64,000 nucleotides of DNA from positions 7,526,450 through 7,590,449 of the forward strand of contig CM012955.1 of assembly GCA_000181795.3 (NCBI GenBank), in the 5' to 3' direction. Each line of letters opens with the position of its first letter. Position 1 is the first letter of the stretch. Below, in pieces: positions 37,501-49,206 of this stretch. The notes below the pieces were generated by a model, which was not told where the DNA came from, did not search any database, and worked only from the letters and a program-made list of their open reading frames with translations. This DNA comes from Trichinella spiralis. Taxonomy: Eukaryota; Nematoda; Enoplea; Trichinellida; Trichinellidae. Position numbers and translations under genes: made by a program.

Positions 37501-38962
37501 AAAGAAAACAACATACACTGGAACTTGCATAATCTTCTACACTGGCATTAGTTGTATTTAAGAGTTTGCAAAAAAGTATGCAAAAACCAAGCACGGTGCA
37601 AGCATTTTTTTTTCTCTTAAATAGAGCAATTTTTTGACATAAACTATAAGACTGTAAAATTTGTATTTTACTTTGAATGATTCTTTTTTTCTTTCACCTA
37701 GCTTTTGCATATATAACATGTGCAAATTGCGACTGATTTTCTTAAAGTAGAATAAAAAAGCAATACAGTTATTTAAAATCAGACTGACCTTCCATAAATT
37801 ACATAATGCATAGAACATAACTTTCCGCACGAACGCATTCGCCTTAATTGCCATTAAAATAGCTGTTTTATCATTTATTCATGCAGTACATTCGGAGAAG
37901 GGTTTCTTTCATTGATGATGTAATTAGTAAAACTTCAGAATTTCTTGCACTGCATAAAATAATTTTTTATTCACACACACAGATAATTTGAAAATGCTAT
38001 GTTTCATTTGCAAAGAATCATCCATAGCTATTTTTTTTATGAAAATGAGAATTCAAAAGTAAAAAAAGCTTTTCAATGCATTGCAATTTTTTTAATTACA
38101 TGCTTTGACAGCAAATTTATATTTAAACTGTTTTCTGTAGTTTCATTACTCAACGTTAAACATTACCTTGTATATGAAACATTTCTTGATAAAACATAAA
38201 ACAAATAACACCAAATACTATTTTTGCATCAATTGCTTAGAACAAAGCAATGGGAAATAGTACCTTTGAATTGGGGAATAATTTTCATTTCAATTCTATT
38301 TGAACATATGTTTAGTATAAAATTGAGGATGCAATTATATATATATATTTATTTATTTATATTTAATTTCATTCTTCTAGCCTTCTAACCAAAAAGAAAA
38401 ACTGCAAACTCGAAACAAACGTACATATTATCCTTATGAGTGTATTAGCAATTCCTGAAAATATCCATCTACACTGCGCCTGTTTCCTTTTCGATAAGCT
38501 ATTAAAAAAGCTTGAAAATCGACGTTATTTTCCTTTCTTTTACTTGTCAACGAAATGATTTACAAGATGACCTCTTATTAGTAGAAACAGCTTTTTTCAC
38601 GAGCACGAAAAAACATGCTAGTTTAATGTCTGTCTTACAATCGACGACTCTTTGAAACTGCTTGTCACGGGACTTGCATTAAGCTGAATAGAGAAAAGCC
38701 ATTTGTTTGCGTTAAGATAAGCTTGCAAGCCACATTGATTTCCTTGAAATCATGTCCACTTCAAATTGTCAGGATAGGCTAGATGTGACACCTCCCATCC
38801 AATCTTTAGCAACGTTTTCATATATTATTAGTCAAAAAAAAGTACTGCAAGGAAATAAAACAAACTTACTATGCAAAGCATAAAATTATAGTTGGTAAAA
38901 TCAATGCAGGTGGACTAAACAATACGATGATGACAAAACGTTGCAAAGTCAACTAGGTAAGC

Positions 38963-39180
38963 GTCAGCAGCAAGCAGTTCTACCGCTGCTTGCTTGACTC
39001 TCAACAGAGTCAGAAACAGCCAAGCAACGAAAAGAGAATTCACTGATCAAAGTTAAACTGGAACGGCTACGCGCAAACCCAGAACCAATAGACGCTCAGA
39101 AAGCCAGCTCAATTGCGGCACGCCATCGGCTGGCGCTTCATTAAGCATGAAAGCCGAAAAGCTGAACTGAGGCTAGCGCC
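38963..39180. other. GC-richer segment with several short inverted repeats
   Basis: AGCAAGCAG (38969-38977) pairs with CTGCTTGCT (38986-38994) around an 8-nt loop, extended by GTCA/TGAC after a two-base bulge. GACTC/GAGTC follows at once (38996-39011). Further on, GCCAGC (39103-39108) can pair with GCTGGC (39129-39134), and GGCGC (39132-39136) with GCGCC (39176-39180). No long frame is present. A structured RNA or a conserved regulatory element are possibilities; nothing identifies it. Confidence 0.35.
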
Positions 39181-42100
39181 AACTAACGTCTGACCAACTC
39201 TAGTCAAGAGCCAATATCATTAAATGCTGACCATAGACAAATGGTCCGTCGAGAGCAAGTATCGTTGCGACCTTTGTGATGTCCGTAAGCGGTATCCTCG
39301 TTTTCTTGTACTCAGTTACTTTTATTCCAGAAAAAGCTGCTTCACATCTGACTATATATATTTATTTTTTTAACAGCAAATGGAAAGGCAGATTATTTTA
39401 CTTGCTTGCAAATTTACAAGCATGCAGATAAACTGCACTGTATATGTAGAAAATTTTCACCGCCGTCTATCGATCGAAACATGGCACCATAGATAATTAA
39501 TTCCCTAGCTAACAAACAATTCTCTCACCTGTTTACAGCAAGCGTATTGCACTCTAATAAATATTCAATATGACTGAGAAACATGTACATCTGTAAATGT
39601 GTATCGTTGAATATAAAAGAAAATAATGTAATCTAACTGGTTGTAATCGAAACAGTTAAACAGTAGTGAATGGTTTTCATAAAATTAGCATTAAAACAAA
39701 CGACCTCAAGGAAAAAAAAGTTTGGGCAATCAAGTTAAGTTCAGCAATTGAAGAAGCAGAATCAAAAATAATGGAATCGATCTCAACAGGAAGACAGTTA
39801 TTACTCATTTAATATGTGTGAAAGAAAGCAAATGTTCCTCCCCAAAACATAAGTGACAAATTAACTCAGCGTATATATTAATAAATGTGTTAGTTAAGCG
39901 TTAATGCACATTAATCCTACGTTGCAATTGCACGCGTAATTCTGAAAAACTTTAAAGCTTCTTTAATCAAACTCGGCTTGTTCATTTTGCAACTCCAACA
40001 TTATTTTTTAAGATTCAACTATTAACCCAAGCTTTTACAACAATGCAATCACACACACACACACACATCCACAAAATAGAACTACTTCGTCTTGCTTGAA
40101 CCTGTCGCAGCACATTTCGTGCAAGAAAAATGATATCTCCTTAATAACTGAACAGTTGAAGTTTTCAAAATGAATAGAACATTTTTCTTTGATTAATAAT
40201 TCATCAACATATGTTATTATATTAATATGAAAAAAACAAATAATTCTGGCACTGTTTCACAGCATGGCATCACGTGATTTCTAATTTCCATATTAGAAAT
40301 GCTGTGTTATAATAAATGAAAATGTAATATAAAATAAATATAAAGTTTTATTTGCAAGTAGATGAAAAAAATATTTCATCTAGATTTCAAAGCAAATAAA
40401 TAGGAAACATTTCAAATAATACAAAAAGCATGCTATTTGGAAAAAACGACATTCAAACCGTAAACAAAATCAACAATTTGCATAGACCAATGAAGAACTA
40501 AACAAATAAATAGTTCATTTGTCGTATATTCGAAAAGCTTCCAGATGATTATATTGTTCAGTAATTGTAATTTTTATTAACTGTATATAATGACTAAAAA
40601 AGATACATGTTTAAACTGTCATTGTTAATAGCAATTTTTAATCTTAAAAACTTTTAATTTAAATAAACTAGTCACAACTGTTGCAAAAGAATTGAATGCA
40701 AATAATTTTTGAAGTTGTTAAAATTTCAGTTTTTTCTTCGCAACTATTGTATTCATGTTCAACTAAGAAAATTTATTACAATGATATGCATGTAAATTAA
40801 AAGAAATAATTACACAAGTGTAGATTTGTTCATTTTAGTTTATTTATCAATCATAAATGAAAAGTTAGTTATATATCAATTTAAGCAAGTAAATTTAATG
40901 TTAGCTATTGCTTGTAAATCCACTGTTTTAGGTTGATTAAAAAGAAAAATTTGTTTCATAAATCAAAACTGCTCACTTATATCCACTACCATGTGCCCGT
41001 ATCAAAACAGAATTCGAAATACAAAACACTGCTTTGTTTTAAATTAAATTTAAAGCCTTGATTTAATTTACACGCATCCTCCCTTTCCAGAGCATTGTAT
41101 CATAACTTTCAGAGGAAAAATTTTCACATTAAAAATTATTAAAGCAGATGCATTCACAAATGTCGAAAAGTTAAGATTAACAAATGGGGATTGCGTAATC
41201 ATATTCTAATTTGTCAGAAATTTAATAAAATTTACAGAAAATTATCATATTACTCAAAATAAAAAAGGAAGAACTAATATTTTTTCAAATATTCTTTTTT
41301 AATATTAATTAGAGTTATATCAATTTGAGGTAGATGTGAAGATATGTAACATATAATAGCTGTGTTGCATTTGCTGTTTCCTTGAGAATGTTTGATTGCG
41401 GTGCAAATGCGAACAGAAATTTTATCAACGCTGATGTTAACGCATTTGGAATAAAAATTTCCTTCTATTTGATTACTGATATTGTTGCTGCTCAATACTG
41501 CCTATAATTTGTAGCTTTAGAAGTTAATCTTTGTATATTGCTTTATAAAACAAAGTAAACATACTCACAAGCATTAATAAATTGCACACATTTTTTTCAG
41601 AAAAATTAACAATTATTTGTAACTTTGTAATGTACACTGTACATTTCGTAAAAGAAATTCAAAAAAGTATATGCATTATTAAAGTTGGAATGAAATTAAT
41701 AATGAATTTTCTCCAGTATCTTTTAATTGAATGTTGAGAATTACAGCAGCAATAATTAGAACCTCTAAGCATTGGCAATGCTTTAGGCTGAAAATTGTTT
41801 TTAAACGACGCTGAAAATGTCTCATAAACTAATTTCAGTGTATTGTTCATATCCTTGCCGATCAGACTAAATGTGGCCAACTGAAAAGTGAGTAATATAA
41901 TTATTGAATGTGTTACAATTATAACGCTGCTTTATATTTTATTCGCTTCTAGTCAAGTCAAGCAGCTTTCACTAAAGCTAAAACTTGAAAATTTCTCCTA
42001 TTAGTTAGTATTACTACTTTTGGAAAATTTCTTTTTCAATCTTAAGCACTTTGAAAAACCTTGTCAATTTGTAGCCACTCGTAAAAGTGTTTTTTTGTGC

Positions 42101-45100
42101 TCGATGTTGTTGAATAAACGCTGAGAAATGATGTTTAATAGGAATATTTATTTGTATTGTAATTTATAAAATGTTTGATTAAAATATGATAATTTAAAAA
42201 AACCACAGTACCTCTTTTTAAAAAGTCTATTTTCCATGATTGTCAGTTTTTGAACTGCAAAATTATTCACTAATTTAGTGTTATGTGTTGAATTTTTGTT
42301 TTCATCAAATCAGTTCAATGAATGAATTAATTGTAATTATTAGAATTTGCCATTAAATTTATTATTTACTTCTCAACAATGAAATTGAACAAAATTCACT
42401 TCCAAAATATGCATACCAAATAAAAAATACATTTTTCACTTTAACTAGAAAATACTAATTTAATTAAAAAAGAACATACGCATTATATGTTATATCATTA
42501 TTTAAAAAATATGCAGCTTGCAGGGGGGAATGAGAATTTGATTAGATTGAAGAAGAAAAAGTTATTCCTTTACCAAAAGAAAAAACAAAACTTAAAAAAA
42601 CTGAAATTTTGACATAATACATTAGCAGAATTTAAACAATTCTTCCACCAACTTGCATTTATTTGTATGTGGAAAAGCTTTTTTCTTTACTAACCAGTAA
42701 GCGATAATTTCATAATGATGAGCTAATTGTGTGAGAATGATAATAAAACACAGCTCATGCATACATGGCCTGAAAGATCCTGCTGTTAATGCTGCTAATT
42801 TATTTTTTCTGTTTGTTGTTGGTTTTTCGTAAATATTAAAATTTAAATAACCGTTGAATTTACAAGCTTGTTCATATCACTTATGCATGCTTACCAATGT
42901 TTAGCTATAATGTAATAGTCAGCGCATTAGATGGGGGATTCAATGCTAATTCCACAACGCATCACAGAATATCGCTAATAAACCTATATTCAATTAATAT
43001 TGGTTATTGAATAATGTAAACATTGTGCCTTACCAGGTAGAAAAAATCTTAGACGAGCTTCAGAAATAACAGTCGTCTTATCTTCAAGCACAATGCTTGC
43101 TTATCGTTGAAATCTGTTGCACATTATTTGGACAATTTAAGCACTGGAAATTGTAAATCATAAATATATACATATGGGCTAATTTTTTTCTAATTCAGTA
43201 ATTTCATACTGAACAATTTTGCACCGGAGACAATTCAGCCCTTTTATCAGTGTAATATATAAGCTGGCAAAATTTATTAGTTATTCAGCGCACTTGTTGA
43301 TAATTTTGTGTAAATTTTTGGTAGCCTTGTCCCAATCAGTCATTACTTTGCAGTTGAAACGTTTTTAGGCTATCGTAAAAAATATTACATACATTTTACA
43401 TGAATTAGATATATGAAATCAAAAAATAAAAAAGATTAATTTGCTACAGAAACACTTTACAGTAATGTTTTAACCTGATACTTCTTGCTGTTTTTTTCAT
43501 GTTTTATTAAATTAACTATTTCAGAAAAGAGGAAATAAAATAGTTAAACTCTCGACCCCATTGAGACTTTTACGGTGAAATAGAGTATAAATGGTAAAAA
43601 AATGCATAGCTTAATAAATATACATAAGTATATCTATATGCATGGAATGGAAGCAGTCGATTGCATTTGTAAAAAGGACAATAAGATTTCTAAAAACAAT
43701 AGTTTGTTGAACTCTTTCTGCTGCTGTAAATTCTTCTGAAAGCCATTTTTGAAACTGTTCATTGTTAAATTTGTTTTGAACAAGCCATTCATCATTTCAA
43801 ATAAAATTAATAAATTGCTAAGACAAGTACTAAAAGGAAATTCTGCAGAGCATTTTATGCAAAATAATGCAATTAAAACTTGTAGAAAGGTTCAGTAAGA
43901 TTTTCCAAGTCCATTACTAATGGCGTCTCTCTTTTAACATGCTACGCGAGCATTAAAAATATTCATTTTATAACTGATACTTATTTTAACATATCAATGC
44001 TCACGAATATTTTATTATAGTTAAGAAGAAAGAATTAAATTTAATTTATCTAAAGTTATGATTTCGTTTTGTAAAACAAATTTTGAATTCCATGCACCTT
44101 GCTTGTTGTGGAATTTTCGTACACATCGTGCAGCATTTGAACGAAACAAAATTAGCAGTTCCATTGTATTAACATTGATAATTTACTCTGATGCTAGTGA
44201 ATTGGTTTAACTTCAGTTTGACATTAATCAGTTGCTAAACTTTTGAGATTTAAAAGTTGAAAGTTTGAAAATTGATTATCACTATTTGTTTACCATTTCA
44301 CATGCTATACCAACAGTGATTGCATCATTCAATCATTGCATATTATAGAATCATCAAATACAGGAGATGAATTGTTAAAATGAAATTTTGTTTTCCTTTA
44401 AAGAATTTCAGTTGATATATCACTAAAATATCTATTAAGAGGTCGATTATATTGCAGTTGGAAATAATAAGCACGTCAAATATTACTGTTTACAGATAGC
44501 AATTTCAAAACATCCATTGCATCCATAACATTGCTTGATAATTTCAAACTTCAATTTTGAAAATTTCCAACTTGTGTTCTGACATGTGAATCGTGATTTT
44601 CGAAGAATTTTAATTTTGCATCAAATTTTCCTTTGATCAATGCTTCTTGTGTTGAATATTAGCGTTATTTGCTAACTTAAATTCACTTTTCAATTATAAA
44701 TTTTACAAACCAAATTTTGTAAAATGCAAAATTTTCATCTATTGTCAAATTCAGCTTTAAATAGCTTGTAGTAAGTGTCTTTCTGCGTTGCCGTTTGGAA
44801 ATAAATGGTGGGCAATGTGAATGAATGGCAAATAAAGAAAAGAAGTGACTGCAATTTTGCGCAATGATGGTATACAGAAAGCAATAATTTGTTTCGGATA
44901 ATTTATGACAATTTGTGAAGCAAAACAAGTCGTTACGCTATCAGTCGGAGAGATCAGATGCCAGATTAGAGTGTTTTTTATTGTTATGAAAATGATTTCA
45001 TTAGCTGCTACCCGGTCTCGTTAAGGATACTGCTGCTAGATTGTGTAACGGATCGATTAGCACTGGCTGTCTCGTGTCGGTGTCGCTTTTGAAAAGCCGA

Positions 45101-45502
45101 ATGTTACTGCTACTACTATTACTGCTATTTTGAAAGCTAGGTACATTCAATCAATGCGCAAGCCTTTTCCATGATCGACCTTCTCGTTTTCAATATTTCT
45201 GTTCTGAATTTAGAACTGCTTATTAACTTTTTTCAAATTTGAAGCTTGAAAACAACCAAGCGGCATCTCGCTTAATAATTTGCTTTCAGGAGGTCAAAAT
45301 TTTTTCAAATTTTCTCAGAAAAAGAAAAAGCCTATTTTTGATGACAAAATTGAAATGAAATGAGAAAAGCATCATTTGAAAATGTTGTCACAGATGAAAC
45401 GAGACAATCGATTTGCCATTGCTACGCTTCATCGGTCAACTTTTCGGTGTGACGTTTCTTCAGCAAAAGTCTGACTAAGAAGAGGTGGCGCAGTTCGCGT
45501 CT

Positions 45503-45519
45503 CGCCCGCCCGCCCGCCC
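45503..45519 (+). repeat. (CCCG)n GC-rich tract upstream of the scramblase-like gene
   Basis: Tandem CCCG units, followed about 50 bp later by a CRE-like TACGTCAT. Both lie about 0.4 kb before the start codon of the next plus-strand gene, in an otherwise AT-rich context, which suggests promoter-proximal sequence. Confidence 0.5.
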
Positions 45520-45948
45520 TTTTCCGTTGCCTCTTTATGCTGACTTGAATTTTCGTTCAAATCTTCCTACGTCATTTTTAGCTGACTGCTTGACACGTTG
45601 AAGCGTCTTCAGTGGGACAGCTGTAGTTGAAATTTTGCTTGATTTTTGGAAATGGTTGGACTAAGAAAAGAAAAATATATCTCATCCATTTGACAACTGC
45701 TGTTGCCAATTTCATCCAAAATTGACACCTGAGGCGTCTGGACGCGTCTTATTATTTCAGATAGGCTAAATCGCTGAGAGATTTGATTCGTATGTTTTTA
45801 TTACGCAATTCTGTGACGCTTTCTGCGGCTAAATTATTTTTCTTCATCTGGTGTTTTTCAATCATCTCGACTTTTTCGCCAACATTTGGAAAATTCTATT
45901 CATTTAAACGTTCACAATTAGGCCATTACAATTTATTGTATCCCAGAA

Positions 45949-46776
45949 ATGGAATCTGCCGACGAAAGTATTGAATTGCAAAATATCAGTCGTGTTAATA
46001 TTTTTTCTCGGGATACGTTGAATCTTCAATTACCAAGAACTGTACTAGCATCGGCTGACGACGCTGATACGGCCCAAATAGACGAAACATATGATAATTC
46101 GCCACCACCTGCTGCTGATTTTCGATTTTCCAGACCTTCACGAACCGTACCCAACAAATCTGACGTGCTGAAATATTTTGCAAAAGCAACGAAATTTCGC
46201 ATCAAAAGTATCGGAAACGAGATTCAAGTGACCGATCTGAGCGATAATCCTCTGTTCGACGTTTGGTACAGTTTGAATTGCAGTTTCCGCGTTTGGACAG
46301 TTGAAGCTTTTGGTAAGCCAATACTGCTGATGAATGAACCGCTTTCAGCGTGCGATTATGCGACACAAGAGACACGCATCTATATTACAGACTGGAATGG
46401 TGACCCATTTGGAAGTCTCATAGCCGGAGAACCATTTTACGTGCACGACGCTGATGACAAGCCTGTCTTTAAACTAGTCAGAATCAGTCAAGCGGTCAGT
46501 CATGATGCAAACAGCGATTCACTACAGTTGGATTCAGAAGTGGAAAATGACGAATATGGTACAGTACGCTGGCAATGTTTATCTGGTGATGGAACACATC
46601 TTGCTTCGTTGACCGACTCGTATTTGCTTCAATTCTGTGACAACCTTACGTTGCATTTGAAACTGTTAACTTTATCTGCTATTATCCGTGCAATTAGCCA
46701 AGATTCAAGTTTGTCCCTCGGTTGTGCTTTGATCAAAATGTTTCTCAGCTGTTGCTTGAACGGATCGTACAGTTGA
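45949..46776 (+). CDS. Phospholipid scramblase-like protein (divergent), single exon
   Basis: Intronless frame of 275 residues with an acidic, probably disordered first 75 residues. It then has a beta-rich barrel-like domain: KYFAKATKFRIKSIGNEIQV, NPLFDVWYSLNCSFRVWTVE, FGKPILLMNEPLSACDY, ETRIYITDWNGDPFGSLIAG and VFKLVRISQ. It closes with YGTVRWQC..DSYLLQFCDNLTLHLKLLTLSAIIRAI. Strand order and the closing block resemble the scramblase family (..NKYEIKNSFGQ.., ..ITLERPLRCS.., ..GIQFPLDLDVKMKAVMIG). The Cys-rich palmitoylation patch and the acidic Ca2+-binding segment of canonical scramblases are not obvious. The ATG at 45949 follows a ..tatcccag acceptor-like site 2-3 bases upstream, so the mRNA may be trans-spliced there. 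A LURP-one/tubby-like fold protein is the main alternative. Confidence 0.6.
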   Translation: MESADESIELQNISRVNIFSRDTLNLQLPRTVLASADDADTAQIDETYDNSPPPAADFRFSRPSRTVPNKSDVLKYFAKATKFRIKSIGNEIQVTDLSDNPLFDVWYSLNCSFRVWTVEAFGKPILLMNEPLSACDYATQETRIYITDWNGDPFGSLIAGEPFYVHDADDKPVFKLVRISQAVSHDANSDSLQLDSEVENDEYGTVRWQCLSGDGTHLASLTDSYLLQFCDNLTLHLKLLTLSAIIRAISQDSSLSLGCALIKMFLSCCLNGSYS

Positions 46777-48958
46777 CAAAATTGCACGCTATTTGCTTTT
46801 TTATTCTTCCACATTTTGCGTGTTCATTTTGCATAGTAAAAAACAGACTGAAGTACGTGTTTCAAGGTTCAAATATTCAATCAATACCGCGCTTTGGATT
46901 CATTCGAGATTGTTGTTGCTTGGTCAATGGCTTATTAGACATTTACCGTTAAAATCACTGCGATTATTGTTGAAAAGCTGCTGTTTATTTGCGCAAATGC
47001 GCAACAAAATTTTCAGGAAATTCACTGCTTACGAAAACTCTTCCAATCAATGTTTTTTTTTATAAACTTAAGCTCACCGTTTTGAAATGTGAATTTGTTT
47101 TTATAAATATTAAAGATTAAAAAAATGAAGTTTCATAAATCATAGAATTTAAGAGAAAAAAAAACAAACCCAACCACATTTAATTAACTACAATACAAAT
47201 CAGAATTAGCAGATGTTTTGCTTAGTTCAGAATTGTTGAAACTAATTACAATTTAATTGTTTGATCTTTGTTTCAAGAAAGTCTGGATGTTGGTTATGTA
47301 AGCGATATAAACGCGAAACAGCAGGCAATTGTAAATTTTAGTAGAAATCAATCAAACAACGACGCACTTTTGTTGCCGACAATAGACACAAAAATGTCAT
47401 TTAACACTACGCTAAATAGCTACTTGAAAACAAAGAAAAAGATTGCGCTCAGAAAAAAAAATAGAGCTTAATTTTTCACTTAATTGCGCTAACTAAAATT
47501 AGCTTTCGGTTATTATGGATTTATAATTTTACAACTGATGAACAACAGTAATATATAAAAAGTTATATATAATATATACATATTGCTTGCTGCATGAGTA
47601 AATTATTAAATAAACTATTAAAGTGGTTTGTAAACGTAATTATTTGAATTAATAGTTAATAGATCATTATACGCTTTTCATTATTAAATTTTACTTTTAA
47701 AATTTCTAATTGAATAATAATAATGTGCTTTCCGATTACAAAATGAAATGTAGAGATTAATAAAATAATAATAAGTTTATTTCAAAGGGAGAATGAAACC
47801 ATATGCAAATTTGGAACGTTTTGATAAACTGTTGAAACATTATGAAGAAAAATTTATAAATGAAATTAACTGTATTGTATGAATAGAAGATTAAATTGAT
47901 CTCGTTCATGTCGCTTTATTGTGCATGTGTGTGTGTGTGTGTATTATTGGACAAAGCAGCTGAAGACGATATGTTGTGATAAACATTGCTGCTTTGTAAT
48001 TCAGATGTGCTAGTAGCTTGGGAGGAATTAATCCCAATTGACAATGAAATTAGTAGAGCGTATTACGTTTAACGATTCACAACGACCACATTCAACTGCT
48101 AATCCAATGGCTTGTTAGAAATGTCAGCATTCAGCGTTTCCTTGACAACTTCGATAACAATTTGCTTTTTGTTTTTTAATTATTATCATTTATTTAAGCA
48201 AGAACCTATCTGCTACTTACTGCGTTGAGTTCAAGCAAAAGAATAATAATAATCATCGGTGTGGTTAGCAACTAAAATAATGCAATTGAGTTGCAAAGTT
48301 GAAAATGTTTTTGGAAGAAGCAACACAAGCTGATTTGAACCAATTTTACAACTTCATTGTATAAGTATTTATTTTTCGGCTAAATTAAAACTGGTACATG
48401 CATATGGTAATAAATTTGCAAAAGCCTGCTGTGCCATTTATTATTATTGTTCCAATGTCAAGTAATGACAAATTTTGCAATGCGCAGAAATGAAAAATTA
48501 TGCCTATATAATTTTCATATTCTTTTTCTACTTGACCTACAAAACCCTACTTATCATCATTTTCACGTAATTTGCGTATAAAGTTAAAATGCTTGCAAGT
48601 GTCATTTACGATTTGAATAAAAAGAATTTATAGTAAGTTAGCAATTATCGGTAAAATTGCAACAGTGCCCTTTGATAGATGAAATGAAATTTCTTAATAT
48701 GTAAAGTTTCTTTTCTCATAAATAGAATACAAGTGCGGCATTAACTTGTAAGCTGAAAAAGCTAATAATAAGTGAACACGATTTAAAAATCCTGATTAAG
48801 AATGAGTTGAAAGACAAAATTTTTGTTTGGACAATAATGACAGCCCAGTTGAGTGATCAAACGCGCGATCAGTATTCTTTTACAATGATAATAATAATAG
48901 TAATAATGGAACTAAGATTTGCAATCAATAATTTAGCGTGATCAAAGCAGTTAATTAC
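46777..48958. other. Downstream region of the scramblase-like gene, no gene seen
   Basis: AT-rich DNA with a GT repeat at 47926-47942. A 67-codon frame at 47268-47471 has no recognisable features and is not called. Confidence 0.5.
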
Positions 48959-49206
48959 CGATTTCCTGTAGCGGCGAAATGGTCGATACAGCTGCTGTGT
49001 AGTTGGTAGTATATTCTTTTCGAATGCTTGGAATCATCGAAGCGTGTCCAAATGTGAAACGTGCAGAAGCGCTTGGATAACCATTGTTGTGAACATTTTG
49101 GCACTGTTGATGATCTAGATCTTTTGCCCAAATGCTGCTCGACTATCCTTATGAAGTGTACTTGTTCGCACAACCACGCCATGGTCAGCACACAGAGTGA
49201 AAACAT
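48959..49206 (-). CDS. Possible first exon, unidentified
   Basis: The frame starts ATG at 49206 with a signal-peptide-like MFSLCVLTMAWLCEQ. It runs through WLSKRFCTFHIWTRFDD and ends HFAATGN at a possible donor CG|GTAATT (48957-48958). Its base composition is closer to the coding genes here than to the AT-rich flanks. I could not find a convincing next exon further left. It could be the start of a small secreted or membrane protein, or a chance frame. Confidence 0.25.

Larger units (their letters stand above)
32523..45948. other. 13.4 kb gene-poor region
   Basis: No gene is supported here. Open frames are short, AT-biased and lack domains or neighbouring splice logic. Simple features include a G11 run (33975-33985), an AATTA repeat (34569-34589), CA repeats (34377-34393, 40047-40066) and several A-run/T-run junctions. 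Two GC-richer patches (36150-36480 and 38940-39330) stand out. The region separates the GPR158-like gene and the scramblase-like gene, whose 5' ends face each other, so it probably includes both promoters. Confidence 0.5.

Noticed and set aside
41320-41345. TGAGGTAG, the let-7 seed
   Set aside because: The following bases diverge from let-7, and no hairpin partner was seen.
47268-47471. Short plus-strand frame downstream of the scramblase-like gene
   Set aside because: Lysine-rich low-complexity end, no domain, no splice support.
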